Of a DNA stretch of 64,000 nucleotides, positions 33,495 to 42,954 are shown in pieces. Source of the DNA: Pseudomonas sp. W4I3. GTDB lineage: Bacteria; Pseudomonadota; Gammaproteobacteria; Pseudomonadales; Pseudomonadaceae. The notes under the pieces are model-generated. The model was not told where the DNA came from. It searched no databases and saw only the letters and a list, made by a program, of their open reading frames with translations. Position 1 is the first letter of the stretch, and the number at the start of each line of letters is the position of its first letter. Both the position numbers and the translations under genes were made by a program. The DNA is taken from the NCBI RefSeq assembly GCF_030816195.1, contig NZ_JAUSXS010000001.1:1201501-1265500 (forward strand). The letters are read 5' to 3'.

Positions 33495-35399
33495 ATGGCC
33501 ACTCCCAGCGCTAGCTCTTATAACGCCGACGCCATCGAAGTCCTCTCGGGCCTCGACCCGGTGCGCAAACGCCCCGGCATGTACACCGACACCAGTCGGC
33601 CGAACCACCTTGCCCAGGAAGTCATCGACAACAGCGTCGACGAAGCCTTGGCCGGGCACGCCAAGTCGGTGCAGGTCATTCTGCACGCCGATCACTCTCT
33701 GGAAGTGTCCGACGACGGTCGCGGCATGCCGGTGGACATCCACCCTGAAGAGGGTGTGTCGGGCGTCGAGTTGATCCTCACCAAGCTGCACGCCGGCGGC
33801 AAGTTCTCCAACAAGAACTACCAGTTCTCCGGTGGCTTGCACGGCGTGGGTATTTCCGTGGTCAACGCCTTGTCCACGCAGGTCAGGGTCAAGGTCAAGC
33901 GCGATGGCAACGAATACCAGATGACGTTCGCCGATGGCTACAAGGCCACCGACCTCGAAGTGATCGGCACCGTCGGCAAACGCAATACCGGCACCAGCGT
34001 GTACTTCGCGCCGGACCCGAAATACTTCGATTCGCCGAAATTTTCCATCAGCCGCCTCAAGCATGTGCTCAAGGCCAAGGCCGTGCTGTGCCCTGGCCTG
34101 CTGGTGAGCTTTGAAGATAAAGGCACCGGCGAGAAGGTCGAGTGGCACTACGAGGACGGGCTGCGCTCCTACCTGGAAGATTCCGTCAGCGACTTCGAAC
34201 GCCTGCCCAACGAGCCGTTCTGCGGCAGCCTGGCCGGTAACAAGGAAGCCGTCGACTGGGCGCTGCTGTGGTTGCCCGAAGGCGGCGACAGCGTGCAGGA
34301 AAGCTATGTCAACCTGATCCCCACCGCCCAGGGCGGCACCCACGTCAATGGCTTGCGCCAGGGTCTGCTGGATGCCATGCGCGAATTCTGCGAATACCGC
34401 AGCCTGCTGCCGCGCGGCGTGAAGCTGGCGCCGGAAGACGTGTGGGAGCGCATCGCGTTCGTGCTGTCGATGAAAATGCAGGAGCCACAGTTTTCCGGCC
34501 AGACCAAGGAGCGCCTGTCGTCCCGCGAGGCGGCGGCGTTTGTCTCGGGTGTGGTCAAGGACGCTTTCAGCCTGTGGCTCAACGAACATCCGGAACTGGG
34601 CCTGGCCCTGGCCGAATTGGCGATCAACAACGCCGGTCGTCGCCTCAAGGCCAGCAAGAAGGTCGAGCGCAAGCGCATCACCCAGGGCCCGGCATTGCCC
34701 GGCAAGCTGGCCGACTGTGCCGGCCAGGACCCGATGCGCTCCGAGCTGTTCCTGGTGGAAGGTGATTCCGCCGGCGGTTCCGCCAAGCAAGCGCGGGACA
34801 AGGAATTCCAGGCGATCCTGCCGTTGCGCGGCAAGATTCTCAACACGTGGGAAGTCGACGGCAGCGAAGTCCTGGCCAGCCAGGAAGTGCACAACATCGC
34901 CGTGGCAATCGGCGTCGACCCGGGCGCGGCGGACATGAGCCAGTTGCGCTACGGCAAGATCTGCATCCTCGCCGACGCCGACTCCGACGGTCTGCACATC
35001 GCAACCCTGCTGTGCGCGCTGTTCGTGCAGCACTTCCGCCCACTGGTGGATGCCGGCCACGTCTACGTCGCCATGCCGCCGCTGTACCGTATCGACCTGG
35101 GCAAGGAGATTTTCTACGCCCTGGACGAGGCCGAGCGCGATGGCATTCTCGACCGCCTGGTGGCCGAGAAGAAGCGCGGCAAGCCACAGGTCACGCGATT
35201 CAAGGGCTTGGGTGAAATGAACCCGCCGCAACTGCGCGAAACCACCATGGACCCGAACACCCGGCGCCTGGTGCAGTTGACCCTGGAAGACTTCGCCGGG
35301 ACGTCGGAAATGATGGACATGCTACTGGCGAAAAAGCGTGCGCCGGATCGCAAAGCCTGGCTCGAATCCAAAGGCAACCTGGCCGAGGTTCTGGGCTGA
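33495..35399 (+). CDS. parE: DNA topoisomerase IV subunit B ParE
   Basis: ATPase subunit of topoisomerase IV, which decatenates replicated chromosomes. The 634-aa protein has the GHKL ATPase domain (VRKRPGMYTD, EVIDNSVDEALAG, VSDDGRGMP and GLHGVGISVVNAL), the transducer domain and the TOPRIM domain with LFLVEGDSAGGSA and LADADSDGLHIATLL. Length and end match the family. The ATG is preceded by ACGAGACCCC. The stop TGA shares its last base with the ATG of the next gene (TGATG), so the pair is translated together with the phytase-like gene and, further on, parC. Confidence 0.97.
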   Translation: MATPSASSYNADAIEVLSGLDPVRKRPGMYTDTSRPNHLAQEVIDNSVDEALAGHAKSVQVILHADHSLEVSDDGRGMPVDIHPEEGVSGVELILTKLHAGGKFSNKNYQFSGGLHGVGISVVNALSTQVRVKVKRDGNEYQMTFADGYKATDLEVIGTVGKRNTGTSVYFAPDPKYFDSPKFSISRLKHVLKAKAVLCPGLLVSFEDKGTGEKVEWHYEDGLRSYLEDSVSDFERLPNEPFCGSLAGNKEAVDWALLWLPEGGDSVQESYVNLIPTAQGGTHVNGLRQGLLDAMREFCEYRSLLPRGVKLAPEDVWERIAFVLSMKMQEPQFSGQTKERLSSREAAAFVSGVVKDAFSLWLNEHPELGLALAELAINNAGRRLKASKKVERKRITQGPALPGKLADCAGQDPMRSELFLVEGDSAGGSAKQARDKEFQAILPLRGKILNTWEVDGSEVLASQEVHNIAVAIGVDPGAADMSQLRYGKICILADADSDGLHIATLLCALFVQHFRPLVDAGHVYVAMPPLYRIDLGKEIFYALDEAERDGILDRLVAEKKRGKPQVTRFKGLGEMNPPQLRETTMDPNTRRLVQLTLEDFAGTSEMMDMLLAKKRAPDRKAWLESKGNLAEVLG

Positions 35400-36394
35400 T
35401 GCGCACAGGCGTCGCCCTGGCGATCCTGATGGTATGCGGGTTGGCGGCCACCGATGTGGCTGCCGCGCCCGTGGCTGAGTTAAAGCTGGTGTCGGAGCAT
35501 CCGGTAGACGGCATGCGCGGCGGGAACCTGTCGGGCCTGGCGCTGTGTGGTAACGAGCTGTGGACGGTATCGGATCGCGATGATGACCAGATCTATCGTC
35601 TGGACACCCGCGAGCCGACGTGGACTGCCCAAGCGTTGAAAATCGACGTACCGCCCGTGCCCGAGTCGGGCCTGCCGTGGGGGTTGCGCTCGCGCACCAA
35701 GGCGGCCTCGTTCATTCGCGGTGGAGACCTGGATTTCGAAGGCATCAGCTGTGATGCCGCAGGTAACCGCTACATCGTCAGCGAAGCCCATGCGGCGGTG
35801 TTGCAGGTGCCGGTAGAAGGCGCGCCCGAGTGGTTGAAGATAGCCCCTGGCATGGTGCGCGAAGCGCGGGCCAGCGGCTTGTTGCTGCACTTCAACGCGT
35901 TGTTCGAGGGCCTTGCGGTGAATCCGCAAGGCAACCAGCTCTGGCTGGCCGCCGAGCGTGAGCGCCGTGGCCTGGTCTCGATCAAACGCGGGCAGAGCGT
36001 GTGGGATTGTGACGGTCCTTGCGTGTTGCTGAGCGAGGCGGGGCTGGAAGTGCAGCCGGCGCAGTTCACCAACGCCAAGGCGGTGTCGAAGGATTTTGCC
36101 GATCTGGCGCTGTTCGACGGCAAGCTGTTTACCCTGGAGCGCAACGCGTTCCAGATCTGCCGGCGCGATACGCTAACGGCCAAGGTTGAGCTGTGCTGGT
36201 CGTTTGCCGACGAAACCCTGACGCCCCAGCGGCGTTATCCCCAGCCCTACGGCCTGGCCGAAGCCCTGGTGGTGGACGCCGATGGCGCCTGGCTTGGCAT
36301 CGACAATAATTTCGGCGCGCGTGCCGATGGTGAAAAGCGCCCGGTGGTCTATCGTTTTGCCGCCCCGGCCGGCGGCTGGAGTGCCCAGCCATGA
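35399..36394 (+). CDS. Secreted phytase/esterase-like beta-propeller protein
   Basis: Protein of 331 aa, counterpart of PA4966. The N-terminus TGVALAILMVCGLAATDVAA is a signal peptide, cleaved near residue 23 (AAAPVAEL), so it should act in the periplasm or outside. The sequence (GNLSGLALCGNELWTVSDRD, DLDFEGISCD, RYIVSEAHAAVLQV) is of the esterase-like activity of phytase family (PF13449), a beta-propeller in which Asp/Glu residues bind calcium. Substrate unknown. It lies between parE and parC, joined by one shared base upstream and by a 4-base overlap (ATGA, 36391-36394) to a 25-codon ORF downstream. The family's place between two topoisomerase genes is conserved in Pseudomonas, but no link to DNA topology is evident. 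Confidence 0.85.
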   Translation: MRTGVALAILMVCGLAATDVAAAPVAELKLVSEHPVDGMRGGNLSGLALCGNELWTVSDRDDDQIYRLDTREPTWTAQALKIDVPPVPESGLPWGLRSRTKAASFIRGGDLDFEGISCDAAGNRYIVSEAHAAVLQVPVEGAPEWLKIAPGMVREARASGLLLHFNALFEGLAVNPQGNQLWLAAERERRGLVSIKRGQSVWDCDGPCVLLSEAGLEVQPAQFTNAKAVSKDFADLALFDGKLFTLERNAFQICRRDTLTAKVELCWSFADETLTPQRRYPQPYGLAEALVVDADGAWLGIDNNFGARADGEKRPVVYRFAAPAGGWSAQP

Positions 36395-36468
36395 GCCGCG
36401 ACTTTTTTGAATTGCATCAGCGCAGCGGCAGTTCCGCTGCGCCTTACCCCATGATGAGGCCCGCATGA
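36391..36468 (+). CDS. 25-codon micro-ORF coupled to parC
   Basis: ATG at 36391 opens a 25-residue frame (starting [15 protein letters not shown], ending MMRPA) and stops with TGA at 36466-36468. The start overlaps the stop of the phytase-like gene by four bases (ATGA), and the stop overlaps the parC start by four bases (ATGA, 36465-36468). Double coupling of this kind is normal for genes in an operon and unlikely to arise by chance. The peptide has no recognisable domain and may be a remnant of a larger gene that P. aeruginosa has here (PA4965, from memory) or a real leader peptide controlling parC translation. Expression is not shown. Confidence 0.5.
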   Translation: MSRDFFELHQRSGSSAAPYPMMRPA

Positions 36469-38729
36469 GTGACATCCTCGCAGACAGCTTAGATGGCGTA
36501 GAACGCCGATCGCTGGCTGACTTCACCGAAAATGCCTACCTCAACTACTCCATGTACGTGATCATGGACCGTGCGCTGCCGCATATCGGCGACGGCCTGA
36601 AGCCGGTACAACGGCGCATCATCTATGCCATGAGTGAGTTGGGCCTGGACGCCGATTCCAAACACAAGAAGTCGGCGCGTACCGTCGGCGACGTGCTCGG
36701 CAAATTCCACCCCCACGGCGATTCGGCCTGCTATGAAGCCATGGTGCTGATGGCCCAGCCGTTCAGCTACCGCTACACCCTGGTCGATGGCCAGGGTAAC
36801 TGGGGTGCGCCGGATGATCCCAAGTCCTTCGCCGCCATGCGTTACACCGAGGCGCGCCTGTCGCGCTACTCGGAAGTGTTGCTCAGCGAGCTGGGCCAGG
36901 GCACCGCGAACTGGGGGCCGAACTTTGACGGCACTCTCGACGAACCCCTGGTGTTGCCGGCACGTTTGCCGAATATCCTGCTCAACGGCACCACCGGCAT
37001 CGCGGTCGGCATGGCCACCGACGTGCCGCCGCACAACCTGCGCGAAGTCGCCACCGCCTGCGTTCGTTTGCTCGATGAGCCAAAAGCCACGGTCGAGCAG
37101 CTGTGCGAGCATATCCAGGGCCCGGACTACCCGACCGAAGCGGAAATCATCACGCCGCGCGCCGACCTGCTGAAGATGTACGAAACCGGCAAGGGCTCGG
37201 TGCGCATGCGCGCGGTGTACCACGTCGAAGACGGCGACATTATTGTGACCGCCTTGCCGCATCAGGTGTCCGGCGCCAAGGTGCTGGAGCAGATCGCTGC
37301 GTTGATGCAGGCCAAACCGTCGAAATTGCCGCAAGTCGCCGACTTGCGCGATGAGTCCGACCACGAGAACCCTTGCCGCATCGTGATCATCCCGACCAAT
37401 AGCCGGGTTGACCATGAAGTGCTGATGCAGCACTTGTTTGCCAGCACCGACCTTGAGTCCAGCTACCGGGTCAACGTCAACATCATCGGCCTGGACGGCA
37501 AGCCACAGCTCAAGAACCTGCGCAATCTGCTGGTGGAGTGGCTGGAGTTCCGCGTGCAGACCGTGCGCCGTCGCCTGCAATTCCGCCTGGATAAGGTCGA
37601 GCGCCGCCTGCACCTGTTGGACGGCTTGTTGATTGCCTACCTCAACCTGGATGAAGTGATTCATATCATCCGTACCGCCGAGCATCCGAAAGCCGAATTG
37701 ATCGCTCGCTTCGAGCTGAGCGAGATCCAGGCCGACTACATTCTCGACACTCGCCTGCGCCAGTTGGCACGCCTGGAAGAAATGAAGCTGCGCGACGAGC
37801 AGGATGCATTGCTCAAGGAACAAGCCAAGTTGCAGGCGCTGCTGGGCAGCGAAGCCAAGCTCAAGAAGCTGGTGCGCAGTGAACTGATCAAAGACGCCGA
37901 AACCTACGGCGATGACCGCCGCTCGCCGATCGTCGAGCGCGCAGAAGCGAAAGCTCTGACAGAAACCGAGCTGTTGCCTAACGAGAAAATTACCGTCGTT
38001 CTGTCGGAAAAGGGTTGGGTTCGTTCCGCCAAGGGGCATGATATTGATGCCACCGGCCTGTCGTACAAGGCCGGTGATGGCTTCAAGACCGCGGCGGCGG
38101 GGCGTTCCAACCAATTTGCAGTGTTTATCGATTCGACGGGGCGCAGTTATTCGGTGCCGGCCCACACCCTGCCATCCGCACGCGGGCAGGGCGAGCCGCT
38201 GACCGGGCGCCTCACGCCGCCACCGGGGGCGAGTTTCGAGTGCGTGCTGCTGCCGGACGATGATTCGCTGTACGTCATCGCCTCCGACGCCGGTTACGGA
38301 TTCGTGGTCAAGGGTGAAGACCTGCAGGCCAAGAACAAGGCGGGCAAGGCGCTGTTGAGCCTGCCGAACAACGCCAAAGTGATCCTGCCGCGACCCGTGG
38401 ATGATCGCGAGCACAACTGGCTGGCTTCGGTGACCACCGAAGGGCGGTTGCTGGTGTTCAAGATCAGTGACCTGCCGCAGTTGGGCAAGGGCAAGGGCAA
38501 CAAGATCATTGGCATTCCGGGAGAGCGGGTGGCCAGTCGCGAAGAGTACGTGACCGACATCGCCGTCATCCTGGAGGGCTCGACTCTGGTGCTCCAGGCG
38601 GGCAAGCGTACGTTGTCGTTGCGCCCTGACGACCTTGAACACTACAAGGGCGAGCGCGGTCGACGTGGTAACAAACTGCCTCGAGGCTTCCAGAGAGTGG
38701 ATGCTTTGTTGGTAGAAACGCCTGCTTAA
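36465..38729 (+). CDS. parC: DNA topoisomerase IV subunit A ParC
   Basis: Cleavage-religation subunit of topoisomerase IV, 754 aa. The active-site Tyr127 lies in AMRYTEARL. The quinolone-determining positions Ser87 and Glu91 in [13 protein letters not shown] are wild type. The N-terminal winged-helix and tower domains are followed by the beta-pinwheel C-terminus from about residue 500 ([20 protein letters not shown], and later [17 protein letters not shown]). Its ATG overlaps the stop of the micro-ORF. The ribosome site is weak apart from the ATGATGAGG region, which supports dependence on coupled translation from parE onwards. No terminator with a T-run was seen directly after it. Confidence 0.97.
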   Translation: MSDILADSLDGVERRSLADFTENAYLNYSMYVIMDRALPHIGDGLKPVQRRIIYAMSELGLDADSKHKKSARTVGDVLGKFHPHGDSACYEAMVLMAQPFSYRYTLVDGQGNWGAPDDPKSFAAMRYTEARLSRYSEVLLSELGQGTANWGPNFDGTLDEPLVLPARLPNILLNGTTGIAVGMATDVPPHNLREVATACVRLLDEPKATVEQLCEHIQGPDYPTEAEIITPRADLLKMYETGKGSVRMRAVYHVEDGDIIVTALPHQVSGAKVLEQIAALMQAKPSKLPQVADLRDESDHENPCRIVIIPTNSRVDHEVLMQHLFASTDLESSYRVNVNIIGLDGKPQLKNLRNLLVEWLEFRVQTVRRRLQFRLDKVERRLHLLDGLLIAYLNLDEVIHIIRTAEHPKAELIARFELSEIQADYILDTRLRQLARLEEMKLRDEQDALLKEQAKLQALLGSEAKLKKLVRSELIKDAETYGDDRRSPIVERAEAKALTETELLPNEKITVVLSEKGWVRSAKGHDIDATGLSYKAGDGFKTAAAGRSNQFAVFIDSTGRSYSVPAHTLPSARGQGEPLTGRLTPPPGASFECVLLPDDDSLYVIASDAGYGFVVKGEDLQAKNKAGKALLSLPNNAKVILPRPVDDREHNWLASVTTEGRLLVFKISDLPQLGKGKGNKIIGIPGERVASREEYVTDIAVILEGSTLVLQAGKRTLSLRPDDLEHYKGERGRRGNKLPRGFQRVDALLVETPA

Positions 38730-38744
38730 GGCGTACTAGAGGCC

Positions 38745-38772
38745 TCGATCTACGATTTAACGCGTAGATCGA
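38745..38772. promoter_or_regulatory. Perfect 10-base inverted repeat downstream of parC
   Basis: TCGATCTACG (38745-38754) and CGTAGATCGA (38763-38772) are separated by eight bases (ATTTAACG). No T-run follows on either strand, so it is either a protein-binding dyad before the PqiC-like gene or an atypical terminator of parC. Confidence 0.45.
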
Positions 38773-38902
38773 CGCATTGGCGCTGGAGTCATGGCGCATA
38801 TTCACGGATGATATGGCCTTTCCAGCGCCGGCGTGGCCGAGCGTGTTTAGGTTATTTTTAGTATTACATTGTGGTTCGCCTTGTGGCAGCCACCTGGATG
38901 GG

Positions 38903-39613
38903 ATGATGACTGCTCCACGCCTTCCTCTATTTTTGATGCTCGCTGGCCTGTTAGGGCTGGCGGGTTGCAGCACGCACCAGCCGGTGTCGCTGTACCAGCT
39001 GGACAGCGGAAGTCCGGCTCAGCCAGCACAAACCGCTGGTATGGCTGTTCTTCTGGGTCCGGTAGTCGTTGCCGACTACCTGCAACGCGAAACCCTGCTG
39101 CAACGTCAGAACGACGGCAGCCTGCAAGGTTCCATTGATGGTCGTTGGGCGGGTAGTCTCTCCTCCGATATCAATCAATTGATGTTGCGTCAGGTGGCTG
39201 GCCACTTGGACAGCCAGCGTGTGGTCCTGGCGCCAGGGCCCTCCGGGTTTACCCCGGATGTGCAGGTGTTGCTGACCATCACGCGGCTTGACTCCGGCAA
39301 GTCGCAACCGGCGATCCTGGATGCGCAGTGGCGCCTGATCGACCGCCGCGGGCAGGTACGGGACAACCGAATCGTGCACCTGCAGGAAGAACATGCCGGC
39401 ACCACGGCGTCCCAGGTCCAGGCCCAGGGCGTGCTGTTGCAGCACTTGGCGCAGCAGTTGGCGGTGGCGCTCAAGCCATTGGCCAACCAGCCGCCGATTG
39501 CCGAGGCACCGCGCAAGCAGGCACCGGCACAGGCTAAGCCAGCAACCCCGGAAAAGCCCAAGATGCCGATGGCCACCCCGATTCGTACGGATTTGGAAGT
39601 GTTCAGGTTCTGA
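38903..39613 (+). CDS. PqiC-like (YmbA, DUF330) lipoprotein
   Basis: Lipoprotein of 236 aa with a signal peptide and lipobox LLGLAGCSTHQ, Cys near residue 23. The body fits the ABC-type transport auxiliary lipoprotein family (PqiC): VSLYQLDSG, VLLGPVVVADYLQRETLLQR, and SDINQLMLRQVAGHLDSQRV. In E. coli PqiC works with the PqiAB lipid-trafficking system; no pqiAB genes are in this window, so its partners must be elsewhere. The C-terminal 45 residues are rich in Ala, Pro and Lys. Two ATG codons in a row (38903, 38906) are both possible starts, preceded by GGATGGG; an upstream frame from 38777 lacks a signal peptide. A strong terminator follows 18 bases after the stop. Confidence 0.82.
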   Translation: MMTAPRLPLFLMLAGLLGLAGCSTHQPVSLYQLDSGSPAQPAQTAGMAVLLGPVVVADYLQRETLLQRQNDGSLQGSIDGRWAGSLSSDINQLMLRQVAGHLDSQRVVLAPGPSGFTPDVQVLLTITRLDSGKSQPAILDAQWRLIDRRGQVRDNRIVHLQEEHAGTTASQVQAQGVLLQHLAQQLAVALKPLANQPPIAEAPRKQAPAQAKPATPEKPKMPMATPIRTDLEVFRF

Positions 39614-39631
39614 TTTGAACGGCAGACAAAC

Positions 39632-39662
39632 AAAAGGCCCGCTGAGTAAGCGGGCCTTTTTT
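39632..39662 (+). terminator. Rho-independent terminator of the PqiC-like gene
   Basis: AAAAGGCCCGCT (39632-39643) and AGCGGGCCTTTTTT (39649-39662) form a GC-rich stem with a 5-base loop and a T-run. A-rich bases before the stem make it usable in both directions. Confidence 0.92.
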
Positions 39663-39696
39663 GTTATATGTGATGGATGCCACGGCGCAGACCAAA

Positions 39697-39920
39697 TGTG
39701 GGAGGGGGCTTGCCCCGATGGCGGTGGTTCAGTGAGTGATGTGCTGACTGATACGCCGCTATCGGGAGCAAGCCCCCTCCCACAGGGTTTCTGTGGTGTG
39801 CTTCAAGCTGCCGCACGGAGCGCAGACCATATGTGGGAGGGGGCTTGCCCCCGATGGCGGCAGTTCAGTGAGTGATGTCCCAACTGATACGCTGCTATCG
39901 GGAGCAAGCCCCCTCCCACA
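39697..39920. repeat. Tandem pair of REPINs
   Basis: Two complete main-family REPINs (39697-39784 and 39832-39920) stand 135 bases apart in the same orientation. They share the interior phrase TTCAGTGAGTGATGT and the end CTGATACGC. This points to a local duplication of one unit rather than independent insertions. The pair fills the gap between two convergent genes; no coding sequence is seen in 39614-39938. Confidence 0.9.
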
Positions 39921-39938
39921 AGGTTTTTGCGGTGTGCT

Positions 39939-41474
39939 TCAGGGCTTGCGCGTCTCGTGCATCCGCGCCAACTGACGCTCTAGCATCGACGGGTACGGCT
40001 CCATCAACCGCTCAACACAGCTGGCCCCTTCAGGGCTGGCAATCGGGCGGATACGGGCGCGTTGGCGGATCAGCGAATCTTCACTGATCTTGCGCTCCAC
40101 CAGCAGCAGGTTGCGGCTGTGTTGAGACAAGGCCAGGGCGTCCTGGGCGATCTCGGTCAGCAGCAGGTCGATCTGGCTGATGCCAAACAGGTCATCGCCC
40201 ACCGTCAGGCCAAGCTGCAGTTGCAGAGTGATGCCGCTGTCCGCCACTTCGATCTGCAGGGCATGGCCCAGGGCGCGCAGCAACTCGCCGCAGCAGATGG
40301 CGTTGGTGAGGTAGTCTTCGCCGCTGTCTTCGCTGTGGAACAGCATCAACGTGCTGCCGTCGTTCAGGGTGTGCAATTCGCTCTGGTAGAGCGAGGCGGC
40401 CTGGTCGAGGCAGTCGCGGTAGCGTTCCAGCAGTTCGGTCAAACGGGCGCGGGGTAAGCGACGCAGTTGATCCTGGGCGCCCAGTTGCACGGCGAGTACC
40501 GCGCTGTACTGAGGTTCGGTGCTCTTGACCGGAAGCGGCTTCGACGCTGCGACAGGCGCGGCATCGGCGGTGTCGCGCAGGTCGGCAAACGGGTCTTCGT
40601 CGTCCAGCTCGTCTTCTTCGGCCTTGATCACATGCCGTGGCGCCGGCTTCAAACCGGCGACCGGAGCGCTTTCGTCAAAGCCTGGGTCACGCAGGTCGCG
40701 AACCTCAAACTCAGGCTCGTCGCCGTAATCAGCGTCGTCGTACTCCGGCTCGGGCTCGGGTTGAACCTCAGGCACGGTCGGCTCGGGGGCGAAGCTGGCA
40801 TGCAGCTGGCGCGCGAGGTCGCCGATTTCGTCCTGGCGGTCGGTGGCCGGGGTGTGTTCGTCGATATCGCGTAGCCAGATACGCAGCTGCATCAGCGGCG
40901 TGGAGATATGCCGCCCGAGGCGCAGGCTCAACGCCAGGGCCAGGGCCAGCAGGATCGCGCTCAGGATACCCATGCTTTGCAGGCTGATGGTCATCGGCTG
41001 TTGGAACTGTTGCATGTCCAGGCTGATGCGCAATTGGCCGGCTTTTACGTCCTGGAACGTGATATTGCTCTGATACAAACCTTCGGCTTCGCCCAGCAGG
41101 CCGTTTTTCGGGCGCTGCCCGGCTTCGGCCATGATCCGGTTGTCCACGCTATAAATAGCGGCGTGGGCCACCAACGGGTTCTTGGTCAGGTTGTTGAGCA
41201 GCACGTTGAGGCTGAGGATGTCGTTGGACACCAGCAACTCAGTCGCCGAGGTGGCGGTCTGGGTCGTCAAGCTCTCGCCCAGGGCGTCGGCTTGCTCGTG
41301 CATGGCCTGCTTGAATTGCAAACCCATCACGCAGGCGTAGATCACCAGGGCCAGAGCGACCAGGATGACGTTATGGCTGGCGATGCGTAATGCGATCGGT
41401 ACACGGCGGTGGCGCAGTGCCCGGAAGATCAGCAGGAAGAAGTTATCGGTTTTTACTGGCGTGGGCCGGTTCAC
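39939..41474 (-). CDS. AhpA/YtjB-family membrane protein with HAMP segment
   Basis: Inner-membrane protein of about 511 aa next to serB, as is E. coli ytjB (smp). Two helices bracket a periplasmic domain: NVILVALALVIYACVMGL near residue 33 and SMGILSAILLALALALSL near 165. A HAMP segment follows (HISTPLMQLRIWLRDIDE), then a long acidic, low-complexity stretch (EPEPEYDDADYGDEPEFEV), then a C-terminal cytoplasmic domain. The GTG at 41474 (VNRPTPVKTD) is chosen as start because a promoter-like TTGCCG-N16-TATACT ends about 36 bases upstream of it, while the longer ATG frame would start inside the -35 box. Molecular function unknown. Divergent from serB. Confidence 0.75.
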   Translation of the reverse strand: MNRPTPVKTDNFFLLIFRALRHRRVPIALRIASHNVILVALALVIYACVMGLQFKQAMHEQADALGESLTTQTATSATELLVSNDILSLNVLLNNLTKNPLVAHAAIYSVDNRIMAEAGQRPKNGLLGEAEGLYQSNITFQDVKAGQLRISLDMQQFQQPMTISLQSMGILSAILLALALALSLRLGRHISTPLMQLRIWLRDIDEHTPATDRQDEIGDLARQLHASFAPEPTVPEVQPEPEPEYDDADYGDEPEFEVRDLRDPGFDESAPVAGLKPAPRHVIKAEEDELDDEDPFADLRDTADAAPVAASKPLPVKSTEPQYSAVLAVQLGAQDQLRRLPRARLTELLERYRDCLDQAASLYQSELHTLNDGSTLMLFHSEDSGEDYLTNAICCGELLRALGHALQIEVADSGITLQLQLGLTVGDDLFGISQIDLLLTEIAQDALALSQHSRNLLLVERKISEDSLIRQRARIRPIASPEGASCVERLMEPYPSMLERQLARMHETRKP

Positions 41475-41509
41475 TTGCGCTCGGCTCTTGGTCCGTGAAG
41501 TTGACGCGC

Positions 41510-41537
41510 AGTATAGCGACAGGCCCATGACCGGCAA
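41510..41537 (-). promoter_or_regulatory. Probable sigma-70 promoter of the AhpA/YtjB-like gene
   Basis: Minus strand TTGCCG (41537-41532) and TATACT (41515-41510) are separated by 16 bases. Transcription would start near 41503, consistent with a GTG start at 41474 and against an ATG start at 41537. Confidence 0.5.
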
Positions 41538-41607
41538 AGCGCTGGCTGTGCCCGATGGTCACTGAAAGTGGGTAGAATGCGGTTTTTTTCCAGCCTGGGG
41601 GTGCGCT

Positions 41608-42822
41608 TTGCGCGAAATTGTCCTGATCAACATCACAGGTCTTGACCGACCGGGTCTCACCGCTGCCATTACCGGCGTTCTGGCCCAGGGTGGTGTGAAC
41701 ATTCTCGACATCGGCCAGGCGGTGATCCACGACACCCTGTCGTTCGGCATCCTGGTGGAAATCCCCAGCACCGAGCAGGCGTCCTCGGTACTCAAGGACA
41801 TTCTGTTTACGGCCTACAAGCTGGATCAGCAGGTGCGCTTCACGCCGGTGTCCGAGGCCGATTATCAGCATTGGGTCGAAGGCCAGGGCAAGAAACGCCA
41901 TATCGTTACGTTGCTTACCCGCAAGGTCACGGCCGAACAGCTGCAGCGCGTAAGTTCGATCACCGCGCATTACGGTTTGAACATCGACCATATCGACCGT
42001 CTGTCGGGTCGCATGCCGCTGGACACGCCAGCAGACAAAGGCAAGGGCTGCATTGAGTTTTCCGTGCGGGGCGAGCCGGCCGATGCGCAAGCGCTGCGCG
42101 CCGAGTTCCTCAGCGTGGCCCAGGAGCTGAATGTCGACATCGCCTTCCAGGAAGATTCACTGTTCCGGCGCAACCGTCGTCTGGCGGTGTTCGACATGGA
42201 CTCCACGCTGATCGAAGCCGAAGTCATCGACGAACTGGCCAAGGCCGCCGGTGTGGGCGAGCAGGTCTCGGAAATTACCGAGCGCGCAATGGCCGGTGAA
42301 CTGGATTTTCGCGCCAGCTTCAAAGAGCGCCTGGCGCTGCTCAAAGGCCTGGATGTGAGCGTGCTGGACTCAATCGGCGCCTCCCTGCGCCTGACCGAAG
42401 GCGCTGAAACCCTGTTTGCCGAACTCAAGCGCCTGGGCTACAAGACCGCCATCCTGTCCGGCGGCTTCACCTACTTTGCCAAACAGTTGCAGGCCAAACT
42501 GGGCATTGACTATGTGTTCGCCAACGAGCTGGAAGTGGTGGATGGCAAAGTGACCGGCGTGGCCGTGGAGCCGATTGTCGACGCACAGCGCAAGGCAGAC
42601 CTGCTCAAGGAGTTGGCGCACAAGGAAGGCTTGCGTCTGGAACAGACCATTGCGGTCGGCGACGGCGCGAATGACTTGCCGATGCTGGCGATTGCGGGGT
42701 TGGGTGTGGCGTTCCGCGCCAAGCCATTGGTCAAGCAATCGGCCAAGCAGGCGATTTCGACTCTGGGGTTGGATGGGGTGCTGTATTTGCTGGGCTTGCG
42801 CGACCGCGACGGTCAGTTGTAA
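41608..42822 (+). CDS. serB: Phosphoserine phosphatase SerB
   Basis: Last enzyme of serine synthesis, 404 aa. The N-terminal 180 residues hold two ACT-type domains (REIVLINITGLDRPGLTAAI and HIVTLLTRKVTAEQLQRV), typical of the longer pseudomonad form. The HAD phosphatase domain has AVFDMDSTLIEAEVIDELA with nucleophile Asp196 and Asp198, ILSGGFTYFAKQL and the closing VGDGANDLPML. The start is a TTG at 41608, preceded by GGGGGTG; the ACT domain starts at the next residues, so no longer form is needed. The 132-base region upstream is shared with the divergent AhpA/YtjB-like gene. Confidence 0.95.
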   Translation: MREIVLINITGLDRPGLTAAITGVLAQGGVNILDIGQAVIHDTLSFGILVEIPSTEQASSVLKDILFTAYKLDQQVRFTPVSEADYQHWVEGQGKKRHIVTLLTRKVTAEQLQRVSSITAHYGLNIDHIDRLSGRMPLDTPADKGKGCIEFSVRGEPADAQALRAEFLSVAQELNVDIAFQEDSLFRRNRRLAVFDMDSTLIEAEVIDELAKAAGVGEQVSEITERAMAGELDFRASFKERLALLKGLDVSVLDSIGASLRLTEGAETLFAELKRLGYKTAILSGGFTYFAKQLQAKLGIDYVFANELEVVDGKVTGVAVEPIVDAQRKADLLKELAHKEGLRLEQTIAVGDGANDLPMLAIAGLGVAFRAKPLVKQSAKQAISTLGLDGVLYLLGLRDRDGQL

Positions 42823-42843
42823 CTGACTCAATGCGGTAAAAAA

Positions 42844-42932
42844 TGTGGGAGGGGGCTTGCTCCCGATAGCGGTGTATCAGTCATACATGAGCTGACTGAC
42901 ACCCTGCTATCGGGGGCAAGCCCCCTCCCACA
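42844..42932. repeat. REPIN between convergent serB and psd
   Basis: Arms at 42844-42870 and 42905-42932 in the main family, the first in the TGCTCCCGAT variant. Interior ATCAGTC and GACTGACAC are again partly inverted. Fills the 132-base gap between the two stop codons. Confidence 0.9.
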
Positions 42933-42954
42933 TTGGTTTTTCACATTGGCTGAA

